From: Straminergon stramineum
Taxonomy: Eukaryota > Streptophyta > Bryopsida > Hypnales > Calliergonaceae
Length of the DNA: 64,000 nt
NCBI GenBank assembly: GCA_963920665.1
Contig: OY987263.1
Location: 37,188,547 to 37,252,546 of the forward strand
Direction: 5' to 3'
Below are positions 13,496 to 23,990 of this stretch, piece by piece. The notes beneath the pieces are model-generated. The model had not been told where the DNA came from. It did no database searches and saw only the letters and a list, made by a program, of their open reading frames with translations. Every line of letters starts with the position of its first letter. The stretch's first letter is position 1. Position numbers and translations under genes: made by a program.

Positions 13496-13740
13496 TACTA
13501 GTGTGCCCTGTGCCGTTGCCACAATCAAAGTCAAAGTCAAAATAATTTTCTAATTTTCTAATTCATTATAACTTTGAAATTCAATATCTTCTCTTCCATG
13601 AGTCGGAATGCCATGAAATAAAGCCTATGCACCCCTCCTCGTGATTGGGAGATGCACGGCTCAAGAGATCTTAGCGTAACAAACAAAACAAATAGAACAA
13701 AACAAGCATCCTAACTTAAAGGTATGGATAGGTAGTCGAC
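13496..13740 (+). mobile_element. Half of the 7317 foldback element (one arm)
   Basis: The sequence starts TACTAGTGTGCCCTGTGCC, TTGCCACAATC. It follows the left arm of the 7317-7862 element through ATGAAA-AAAGCC, GCACC, AACAAACAAAACAAATAG and GGTATGGAT, then stops near the point where the intact element turns round. The second arm is absent, so this is a truncated copy or a single-arm relative. Confidence 0.7.
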
Positions 13741-15289
13741 CCATTTCTGACCACTTAAACAATTGAGCATATCTAGAGAGGGCTTAAGGTATGTTGAGTG
13801 GAAAAAAATGATAGTGTATAAAAATAGATTTCAAAAGGATTTCATAATTTTTCACAATTTTATTTCCTAAAACAAAATTACCATGAATTTTCTAAGTGTA
13901 GATTTTGTTTGTCCCATATTGGTCATACAAGTCATCCTATTTTCAACCAAAGGTTGGTTGCAAAATCAAGAGTCATGTAGCCAATCATAATGCTCAATAT
14001 GTATGCCATATTGATTGATCATTTCTTCATCTCTACTTGCATGGGAATAGAGCACCCTACATTGCCAAAATGGCCAGTGATCTTGAATGGGTCGGCTATT
14101 CTTACTTATAGTATATCTTTTGGAATGTGATATTTGGGAATTCATTTTGATGATTGTTAGCATACAAGGTATTTTCCTGTGCAAGAAGTAACCATGTTAG
14201 TAAAGGCAACCTCAATAGTCCAATATAACTGCCCCTCCAAATATAATTCTTATCTTTTATTGCTTTGTAATTAGAACTTGAATTTTCTTATTTTTGGAAG
14301 CACAAACAACATGTCAAGTATGATCTTGGAATCCTATTAGATGTTTTGAATGTTTGCATCTACATGTAGATTGTTCTTCCTCTTAAATTTCCTTTTTTGC
14401 AATTTTTTGTTGATTGTGTTTGTGTATTGGAACATCTTGAGATCTAATGATAGTTTTATACTTTATAAATGTATTGTGTTTTCAATTTAGTTAGTTATAA
14501 CTAGTTTCTTTTCAATTCATCTAGATTTCATGTTTATTAGTAATTTGAATATATAATCCAAATGATGCAAGGCTACTAGCATAACCTTAAGGAGTGGGGT
14601 GATGAATTATGTGCCATTTGATCAAATTCATGTATTGGATTTCAAAATCTAGTCTTGTTTTGAAGTCATTGGATATATGTTATAGAAAAATTATACTCTC
14701 ATTTATTTATTAAGTCAGAATTTAAAATCCAATATACTTAATTGGATTTTATATTTCACCACTTCAAACCTTATATCATTTTTAAACAAAAGTCTTCAAT
14801 ATCTTATTACACAAATATTGAATATTTCTTATGTAGAGGTTCTTTGTATCTTTATTTGTATATGTCTTTAAACTATTTGCACTATTATAATAATTTATTA
14901 TATTACTAAAGATTGCTTATTAGTGTGCCACATTTTATTTCAAATTAGGGAATCATTGGGTATGTTAATAGTAAATGCAATGTGCCATTTAAATATTATT
15001 TAAGAACAAATACAACAATAGTTACCCAAATTAACATTTATTGCCATGGCTAATGGGAGCACAAAGTAGAGTATAAGGATGCATACAAATGTGTTAGCAA
15101 GAAGGGCATTGTAGTTTTGACAACTCCCTATTTTTGCAACACCTTATGTTGAAGGGCATAAAGATAAGGTAGCCATAGCTAAGAAATAAAACTTAGTGCA
15201 ACATGATACCACCTGCAAAGACAACCAAGATAGAAGTGAAGCGAAGAAAGTGAAGAAGTAGAAGTGAAGATAAATTGTTTTGTGTGGTC
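13741..15289. other. AT-rich intergenic sequence, nothing recognised
   Basis: No gene, RNA or bounded repeat is seen. Confidence 0.5.
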
Positions 15290-15665
15290 TACCTTTGATA
15301 AGATAAACTAGTCTATGACATGCAAAATGCTTGTTATTGACATAGGCTAGGGAATGACCCATGAAAGTCTTGCATCAACCAATGACCCCCCAAAAATGAA
15401 CAAATAAGATTTGGGTTACATTAGGTTGAATTAGTGCGACAATCAATGTCTTGGATGATGGTGATGGAGTGATTTGTAATTGTTATAAGAACTTCCACCT
15501 TTTTAGTGTAAATTCATCATAAGAAGTGACTTTTTTAGGCCTTCATGTTGAGGCCATATTAGGAAAAATTGTGAATGCTTTTGGTGAGTGAGATGACCAT
15601 TATGGATACACTTTTTGTTGGTTTGGAGATAATTTAAAGACTCTATTGGGCCATTTGGCCAACAC
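15290..15665 (+). repeat. Left member of a 6-kb-spaced inverted repeat
   Basis: About 375 bp match, in reverse complement and with many substitutions, the segment at 21505-21900. Shared landmarks in order are TCTATGACA-GCAAAA, CATTAGGTTGAATTAGTG, TCAATGT-TTGGATGATGG, AACTTCCACCTTT, AGTGTAAATTCATCA, CTTTTTTAGGCCTTCAT, GAGT-AGATGACCATT and CTTTTTGTTGGTTT. The pair may be the ends of one large element or two independent copies. Confidence 0.65.
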
Positions 15666-16775
15666 ACTTAAAAAAATTCTTAACAAATTCATAAATTGTA
15701 AAAAAATTCAATTGCTATTCCCATTTCTCACATTTGTCTTTACGTGGAAAAATATTTCTAAAATTTCAACAATGCCAACAGGGCAAACTAGTTATATGGT
15801 TTGTCATAGGTTGTTTTACTTCATACAAAGCCAACTAGCCGAGATGTCTCAAAAGATGTCAAAGTTGGTACAAAGCTATTTTAATTAACATATAGATCTC
15901 AGTTGGTAATATATTTATCTTCAACAAACTTTCAAGATTTTTTGAACTTAGGATTTCAATTTAGGGGACCCAAACATTTAGACGAGGACAAGGGATTTTG
16001 CAAAAGTTTTTTTGGAGCAACTTGACCCAAAATTCCATTCAGGAAGATTCCAAACAATTCACAACGAGTTGAATTGTTCAAAAGGACTACAAACATGGTC
16101 GTAGATAGGAAATCGACTTTCATTGTATTAGAAGAAGTTGATGGGAAGTCTAATATCCGTAGGACAAAATGAGGCAACAAAAAATTGGCAAAAGATAATG
16201 GTGAACCAAAAAAAGGGAGTAAGGTAGGAACATCTAAAATAGACACTTATTAGAGGTGACATAATCGTGAGGGTCTATGCAGAAAAAAATGTTGTTTGCG
16301 GGTAAGGAAATAGTTTAGGAATTGAGCAAAACTGGTTTTGTATTTTTACAAGCTTGTATAAATATTATACAAATTTTTGAATTTTTTTTTGTAGATGCAC
16401 CTACTATGGACTCTAGACTAACACCAAAGTGGGTACGGAAACACCCAGAAGCAACACACTCTAAACTTGAATCAAATGTGAGTGATTGGCTACTTCTTGA
16501 AAGAGTGACAACTTCTTGGAACCCCACTTGTCTACTTTGGGTCCACAAGCCCTTGAATTTAGGTTGTTTTTTCGGTGTTTGTGAATGACTCATGTTCCAT
16601 TTGGGTGCTTCTACTTTAAAGGAGATGACCCATTTCCAATCAGCACTCCATTCTTGCAATTTAGGTTGCTCCATTTTTGATTGGGTGAATTGTAGGTGAC
16701 AACTCATGCACCCTAGGACCCCGAAGACAACAAAAATGTCTAAGAGGTGTACATTGAAAACTTATATGATCACAA
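15666..16775. other. Intergenic sequence with overlapping short open frames
   Basis: A 130-codon ATG-started open frame (16315-16707, minus) lies over a shorter frame on the other strand. I recognise no domain and see no gene context. Confidence 0.45.
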
Positions 16776-17771
16776 TGTGTACAGTGGGGTGACAATCAAT
16801 GAAGGAAATTTCACATCTGCCAACTTTGATAGTCTTCCAAGGGCTGAAAAATTGGTATTTTACTATGAAATAATTTTTACAAGATCATCTCTAAGTTAAT
16901 AACATGTGTACCAAATTTGAAGGTCTAAAGATTCACCAAAAACAAATATTAAAAATCTACCAACATGTGTAGCTGTGAAGAAATGGTTTCCCCCATTGTT
17001 TCCCACAACTACACATGTTGGTAGATTGTGGATATCTTTTTTTGTATAAATATTTTGACCTTCAAATTTGGCACACATGTTATTAGCATAGAGAAGATCT
17101 TGTGAAAAATATTTCATGGTAAATAAAAAATTTTCAGCCCTTGGAAGACTATCAAAGTTGGCAATAATGAAATGGTTTCTCATAGCTACACATATTGGTA
17201 AATTTTGAATATCTTTTTTTATATGACTTTTTTGGCCTTAGAATTTCTCATACATGTTATTAACATAGAAATCATTTTGTGACAAAAATTTCATAGTAAT
17301 GAAGCAATTTTTCAGCCCTTGGGAGGGTGTCAAAGTTGGCAATAGTGAAATGGTTTCCATGATTGTTTCTCAAAACAACACATGTTGGTAGATTGTGAAT
17401 ATCTTTTTCTGTAATAATCTTTTGGCCTTGAAATTTGGAACATATGTTATTAACATAGAGAAATTGTTGTTCCAAAAATTTCATTGCAAAAACAAATTCA
17501 ATCCTTGGGAGGTTGTTAAAGTTGGCAACAATGAAAAAAATTTCACAGCTACACATGTTGGTAGATTTTTATTATACTTTTTTTTGGTGAATCTTTTGAC
17601 CTTCAAATTTGGTACACATTTTATTAACTTAGAGATGATTTTGTAAAAATTATTTTATGGTAAAATACCAATTTTTCAGCCCTTGGGAGATAGTCAAAGT
17701 TGGTAGATGTGAAATTTCTTTTAGTGCAAATTCAGAAACGCCATTTTGATTGTCACCCCACTGTACATTGG
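16776..17771. mobile_element. 1-kb foldback element with an internal tandem array
   Basis: The outer ends are inverted copies: GTACAGTGGGGTGACAATCA at 16779 and its complement ending at 17766. The left part (to about 16985) is one inverted unit. The remainder is four direct units of roughly 172-192 bp, anchored by ACATGTTGGTAGATT-like strings near 17011, 17187, 17380 and 17550. Each unit carries CTTCAAATTTGG, ATGTTATTAACATAGAGA, TTTTTCAGCCCTTGG and TCAAAGTTGGCA. The layout resembles foldback-type (FB-like) transposons, whose inverted ends contain tandem subrepeats. No transposase is present. Confidence 0.75.
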
Positions 17772-19074
17772 AATCCTTACATTGATTTTGGAACCATCCT
17801 ATGGTTGGAAATAGGTTTGCCTACATATTGAGAATGGGACAAATAGAATCTTCAGGAAAAAAATTCGTGATAATTTTGCCTTTAAGGGGAAGATTTTAAG
17901 AAATTATGAAATCCTTCTGAAATCTATTTCTCCCTGGGGAAATTTTTTCCTGAACTTTTCCCATGCCACAGATAAGCTGAATTGCTTAATTGATCAGAAA
18001 TGGGTGATCATCCTGAAATACTGTAAAAGAACATTTCGTCCCACAATCCTTTAGAACAAAGGCATGCATCCAAAACAAGTAATAAGAGAAGAAACTCCAA
18101 CAAAAGATCCAAGCAAGATCACAATCATCAAGCAACCTGCAGATTGATTCCAAATGTCTGAAGTAAGGTCCGTCAAGTTTGTCAAAAGGCCGTACTATGG
18201 AGAAATTTATGCACAGTTTAAGTTTAGTAGCAGTACTGGATCATGGTACTATACTACGTTACATTCTTGTTCTGCCTTTCACATCAAAGTACTGGGTACA
18301 GTCCCCTTGAAAAAGTTTTTGAGATTTTCCACATTATTTCATGACCATCACCACACGCTTCCAAATGCCACTTGTGATTGCGAACCACCACAATGGATTT
18401 TTTTTATTTGACACAAATGAAATCCCTTTCTTTTTTCTTTTTTTTTCTTGAAACACATGGACAATTTCCAAAATGAAATCCCTTTCATTGAAAGAGTAAA
18501 ATACAATAGTCCCAATCAAAAAACACCGCAATATGGGTCTTCAATCTTGATAAAAATGAAATGTATATTTAAAGTAGAGATACTCACCTATAATGGACAC
18601 CCCCTGATGACTTCATAGGGTGTCCTGCAATGGACAACAATTGATTGTATTGTTCATTGTAAAAGATTACCTTTTTTTCACCTTTTTGTCCACTTATCTC
18701 TATTCCCTCCTCAATTAGTAAGAAGCTCCAAAGTTGATTGTTTTAGGTGAAGCTATGAGACTGGGATGGGTCCAAATGAAAAATCCAAATTTAAATTAAA
18801 TAAAATAATCATTCTCAAGAAAAAAAATCTTTTTTTTAATTGCATTCTTCCTCATCCTTATTTCCGTACGCATTGAGCTCATTTTCTCAATGAATTCCCC
18901 ATATCCTATAGGATGAAATGCTTAAGTTATTTGTTATAGGTATTTTTACCTTAACTATGGTGATGCCAATTTTGGACTAAAATTATAGTAGGAAAGTCGT
19001 CCTCTAGAAGGAGGTTACCATTTTGTTGTTCAATGATGAATAAGATATACCAACCCAATTCTATTCATTGTCTA
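17772..19074. other. Intergenic sequence, partly less AT-rich
   Basis: The interval 17800-18420 has more balanced composition. It includes an 85-codon ATG frame at 18154-18411 (+) with no recognisable domain. No splice structure or homologue is evident. The rest is AT-rich. Confidence 0.4.
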
Positions 19075-19470
19075 ATTTTATCCTCCTCCTAGTGTCCCCA
19101 ATTTCATTCAAAAAACCATCCAATCCATTCATATTTTGACAAAATCAAAGCATTACTACCAATAAGGGGTAAAAAAAACAATCCTATAATGGTGAATACT
19201 TAGTACTTGACTTGGCAATTATGAGTTGCTTATAGGATGTTTATGACTCTACTGTGTAGGTGGTTTTGTAGTTTCAGGGCAGACCACTTCAAAAATTCAT
19301 AGAAATTAAAATTTTCATCAGAAAATTAAAATTCTACTAGGGCTCAATTTGTGAAACATGTGCATACCTGTGAAAAATATGTGGTCCATTTAGAGTAGGG
19401 CCCCAAGATATTCAAATTGCAAATCAGAGTGGTAATAGGCTTATCTATCTTTGGTGTTCCCTCCTCCGTG
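19075..19470 (-). repeat. Dispersed repeat of the 2985 family, copy 2 (inverted)
   Basis: On the minus strand this follows the same order of landmarks as 2985-3345 and 30203-30575: AAGCCTATTACCAC, GATTTGCAATTTGAATATC, CTTGGGGCC, GCACATGTTTCACAAA, AAAATTTTAATTT and AATTTTTGAAGTGGT. It is diverged from both. Confidence 0.65.
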
Positions 19471-19588
19471 AGTATAATTCTTGATACCATTGGTAGAAAC
19501 TCCTTCAATGGGCATTTGTAGATAACATCCATGAAGCCTTGCTTAATACGCTTTTCCAAGGGCATAATGCCCAATTCTAACTTTTTAA

Positions 19589-20393
19589 CCTCTAAAGTCC
19601 TATTGTACTCTAGAAGGACAAAATTGACTTTTAGTAGGCTCCTACAATTTCAATTTTTGTTTGAATTTTTTGAATTTTTTTTAAATATAGGAAAAAATAT
19701 TAGCTTTCTAGTAATATAATTCTTATTTGAATTAGAGACTCTGAGAAAAATTTATGCCACCAATAAGTCTAAAATGGGGTTTGTCAGGCAACCCCAAAAA
19801 ATCAATAGAAATTGAAACAAATTCTCAAGATTTTATTTCTCAAAGAAAGTGTTTTTGTCTACATGGTAAAATTGGACTCATTCAATTTGAACTAGTGATG
19901 AGAAAGTTATGGACAATCTAAGCATCTTTTGGAAAAAATAACCTCCAAAAATCATTTTTTTTTAACACAATTTCTCAAAAAAAGTCAAAATTTTTTTGAC
20001 AAAGTTTCGTTCACTTGCTAGAACAATCTCACATTGCATTTCAATTCTATCTTAGAGCTATAAATGATTTAGGATTTTTCCTTCTATCTTGTACTTGCTT
20101 CTTGCTTCTACTTAACAAATTTTAAAGAATGAAAATCAAGTTGTTGTTAATTGAATCTTTTTATAGACTTTCAACTCAATTATTCAAAATATATATTTTT
20201 AATTCAATATTAGTAGTGCAAAAGATTTTAGCTAAGAAGAATCAAAGCCTTAAATTTTAGTCAAGCAAGGTGCAAAAAATACAATTTTCTTCTCTTCAAA
20301 TGTAAATATCTTGCAATCTATGTGGTCTAAGTTTTTGAAATTACAAGTGGAATTTGATGAAAAAATAGGCTTTAGACTTTTAGATTTTAGGGG
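19589..20393 (+). mobile_element. TTAA-flanked element A (about 0.8 kb)
   Basis: The left end is TTAA followed by CCTCTAAAGTCC (19585 on). The right end is TTTTAGGGG followed by TAAG, a decayed TTAA. Internally it aligns with element G at 48731 and, inverted, with element B at 29190. Shared strings include GAAAGTTATGGACAATCT, CTTGCTAGAACAATCTCAC, CTTCTATCTTGTAC and AATATCTTGCAATCTATG. No coding sequence is seen. Confidence 0.7.
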
Positions 20394-21504
20394 TAAGACC
20401 ATAGAATGCACCCCATACCATTACTGATGTCCAACCTTCTACTTTTAAAAGTTGTTGAAAGGTAGTCTCCATTGTATTCTTCCTTGATGTATCTCTATAC
20501 ATGTACATATACATGAGTTTTTGCTTGTCTCAAATATTGACTAATAAGTCCAAATCATGTTTTGTCATTCTTCAATGGTTCAATTTTATATTCTCAAGGA
20601 AATTGGAGACATGTCTCTTGCTATGCTTTTGTGTTAAAATAGGCTTCTTTCATTACATAAAGTTTTTTGCCTCTAGAAGGCCACCCAAATGTGTTTGGGC
20701 ATTGAAAGGGTGCATTCATTAATTAAAATTTTCCTATTGTATACAATGCTTTATTCCCCTATCTTTGCTTGGTATGTTGACAAAATCCTTGTGAGAACAA
20801 AGTTTGATTATCTATCTTGAGATTAGTCATGAAAGGCAAATGATGTGGTTGTCAAAAACATATTATTGTTTCTAACAATAGTGACATGGAATAGCTAAAC
20901 ATATCATTGTGAAGTGGTTTGTAATGCAAGCAATGGAATAGTCAATGATGATTTTTGTTAACATAGTACGCATTGTGTCCAAACATGATGGTGTCACACA
21001 AGTGTTTGTGACTTCTTGTAACATTGTTGATTAATTGGTTCTTTTTCAAAAAGTTTGTTATGAGCCTTAAGTCTCTTTCTGAAAATTTTGGTGGGTGTTT
21101 GAAGCATGGGATAGTCTCCACATTTTCACAAGTTGGTATTTTTTTATGATGGAAGCAACTGTTGACTAAGGGAGCAACATTGCTTGTGCAATTATGTCTT
21201 TTTTCTCGCCTACCTTGAGGTGACCAATCACTAAATAGTGGGGCTTTTTGGTTGATACTAAGGACAATTTCTGTAAAATTTGAAAGAATTAAAATCACAA
21301 GTTGTGCTACTAGACGGAGATTTAGAGCCAGTGTTGTACTGAAGGTGCACTGGGTAAGGTAAACGAATCGCTAACATGCAGAATGACCAGTTTGCCTTGT
21401 TGGCACTGTTGAAATTAAAAAGAAATTTACATAAAGAAAAATGAGAGGAATAGGAATAGCAATTGAATTGTTTTGAGAGTGTAAAAATTTGTTATGAATT
21501 TTTG
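20394..21504. other. AT-rich intergenic sequence, nothing recognised
   Basis: A 118-codon open frame on the minus strand (20942-21298, GTG start) lies here. I cannot assign it, and it has no supporting context. Confidence 0.45.
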
Positions 21505-21900
21505 AAGTGTGCTAGTCAATTGGCCCAAAAGAGTCTCTAGGATATCCCAAAACCAACAAAAAGCATATGCATAATGAATGGTCATCTTACTCACCTGAAA
21601 CAATCACAATATTTCCCAAGGTGGCTTCACTATGAAGGCCTAAAAAAGTTACTTTTGTGATGAATTTACACTATAAAGGTGGAAGTTCCCATTGGAGTCA
21701 CTAATCAATTTAAAACCATCATCCAAAACATTGATTTTAACCACTAATTCAACCTAATGTAGCCTAAATTTCATTTATTGAATATTTTTTGTCCCCATTT
21801 TTGTCATGGATTGATGGACAAGACTTTTATACGCCATTCTGTAATCTATGGGTGTCTATGATGGGCCTTTTGCTTGTCATAGGCTAATTTACCTAAGAGT
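21505..21900 (-). repeat. Right member of the 6-kb-spaced inverted repeat
   Basis: Reverse complement of the 15290-15665 segment, with the same landmarks in inverted order. The pair encloses 5.8 kb containing the foldback element, a 2985-family repeat and element A. Confidence 0.65.
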
Positions 21901-22254
21901 AGCTCCAATAAATCCAACTAGGAACCAATACACCAATAGTATAATGACAAGGCAACTAAAAAAAACCCAATGCAACCACCATAGGTCTCTCTTTATTCCC
22001 ATCCCCACCATTTTCCATCCTCTACTCGGCAATTTGGCAAAATATGAAGAGTCCACAAGTTGGCTCAGAATAAGAAAAATCATAATTCTCATACCTTTCT
22101 AAGCTTTGTTATATGTGCCAATAAATTGGAACTCTCCTAGGAACTCTCCTTTTTTGCATGAAAGATCTTTTTTAGTGTGTAGTCTCCTTTTTAATGTGAA
22201 AAAATCCATTTGAGGTTTGGATTGCCAACTTTGCATTGGGTCAATTTTTTAAAA

Positions 22255-23990
22255 AGTGACTGGAACGGAATGAGGTCCGCCCCCGTGGCCACTTCAAAAT
22301 CTCGGTACTGTCCCTGTTCCCGTTCCTGCACTGGAGCTTGCTCTTAATTAGTATGCAAATCACGAAACTTTTTCTAGGGGACTATACATTGTAAAGACTG
22401 ACTTGCTTTTATTTGTGTCTGGAACAATTAAAGGAATCTAGTACGTTATGCGTCCGGAGGACACCACCAGCTCATATCAAGTGCGACTCTCATCTGTCAT
22501 GCTTGTAATCCGGTCATCTCATTGTTTGCAGTATTAAAGACTGAGTTCAAACGCTCAGAATTGACTGCAAGTTCAGAGATTTAATTAATTTACAGGAGCT
22601 GAAATTAACAAATCCTCCAGAAAGTTTGAATGAAAAAATCTTTGGAATTCAATTCGGAAGGAGTGATGTCCAACTTATTGGTACTAGCTCGGTCGGACAA
22701 GCTAGAGGAGGAGGAGGAGATCGGTGTGGCCTGAACTCTTGATCGAGGAGAGTATGAGTGGTATCCACCTGCTCGGGACATCAATCGATCAGAGGTATGT
22801 AGGATGCATTGCGCGCACTCCTCAATTTAGACCCAGGAAGGTGGAGGTGGGGAAAGATCGATCGACACACGGGTTGCTGGAGTACTCATCCAAGCTTGGA
22901 AGATCTTTAATCCCACCGCTCTCCACAACGGTTCCTGAGAAATGGGCTGGCCTCCTGCCCGATACTTACAACCCCGCTAGCTGGCGGGAGGTCTGGCATA
23001 CGGGCCTAATCCAGACCGCAGAAGAAGGCGGCGTTTTTGTGATCTCTCCCTCTCTCTCTAAATATCCTAAGCTACGCAATTGCAGTCAACTGCTTGAGGG
23101 CCCAAATGAACAGAGGAGCGGTCCTTCTTACTGTAGTGGATGTGTCCGAGCAGCCCAGAATTCATCCTCCACCGATTCCATTCATGCAGTAAAACCAAGA
23201 TCGATCGCATGGGACTTGGTCTACTGTAGCTTAACCGTCCTTGCTGTGCACTCGACGTCCTCCCGCATGCCGTGACGGAATGGCATGTATCTGGCCAACA
23301 GTGCCCCACTGGCTCCAGGTTAATTATACTACAGTAGCACAAACCAGTTGCAATGGAATATTGAACTTCGGAGAATATGGATTGGATAGCCAATCAAAGT
23401 CTTACAGAACCAAATGAAAAACATTCAGGATGACATGATGAAACATTTGGGATGAAAACGTGACCATATTTGTGACATTGGATCGTGACAGATCCCGTGA
23501 CAATGAGTATTTAAAATAATAGATATACCCCGCAGACTAAATTAAAGAGGATCGGAAGTTCGGAACTCCGAAGGCTGAGTTGTGGTCCTTACCTAGAGGC
23601 TCTTTGGTCCAGGTGTACTTGTTGGTTGGACAGGAACGTACGTAACGCCATTTGCTTCCAAACTGATGCATGTGTGGTCGGAGTCAGAGACCCGCATTCA
23701 CAAGGTCCTGTGCGAGATGATCATTGATCCCGGACGCTCGTCCTAGCTCCGGACTGACACCTCAAATATCGATCAGAGCAGCACCTGGTCTTGACATGAC
23801 TGGCACATTCAAGCGTAATTGGGAATACCTCGAAGGATCGGAGACCTCCTTCACCGAACCAGGCGACACTCCGGCCGGCAATTTTAAATACCTTAAAACT
23901 GAAGTAGTGAATTGTGTTGATTAGGTGTTGAAAAGCGGTGTACATGTGGTCCTTGGGTCACCGCAAAAAAATTCTCCAGCTGAGGCCTGC
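22255..23990. other. 1.7-kb GC-rich island, product unknown
   Basis: Composition changes abruptly to near-balanced GC for about 1.7 kb. A frame open for 183 codons (22724-23275, +; first ATG at 22754) overlaps another of 108 codons on the other strand. Neither resembles a family I know. TATA-like strings (CTCTAAATAT near 23057 and TTTTAAATAC near 23882) lie in it. Possibilities are a decayed long terminal repeat or internal part of a retroelement, a gene fragment, or a non-coding transcription unit. I find no primer-binding site or paired long terminal repeats. Confidence 0.4.

Noticed and set aside
16315..16707. 130-codon ATG-started open frame, minus strand
   Set aside because: Unrecognised and overlapped by a shorter frame on the other strand; nothing around it suggests a gene.
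22724..23275. 183-codon open frame in the GC-rich island
   Set aside because: Starts on GTG, matches no family I know, and GC-rich DNA keeps frames open by chance. I listed the island but not a gene.
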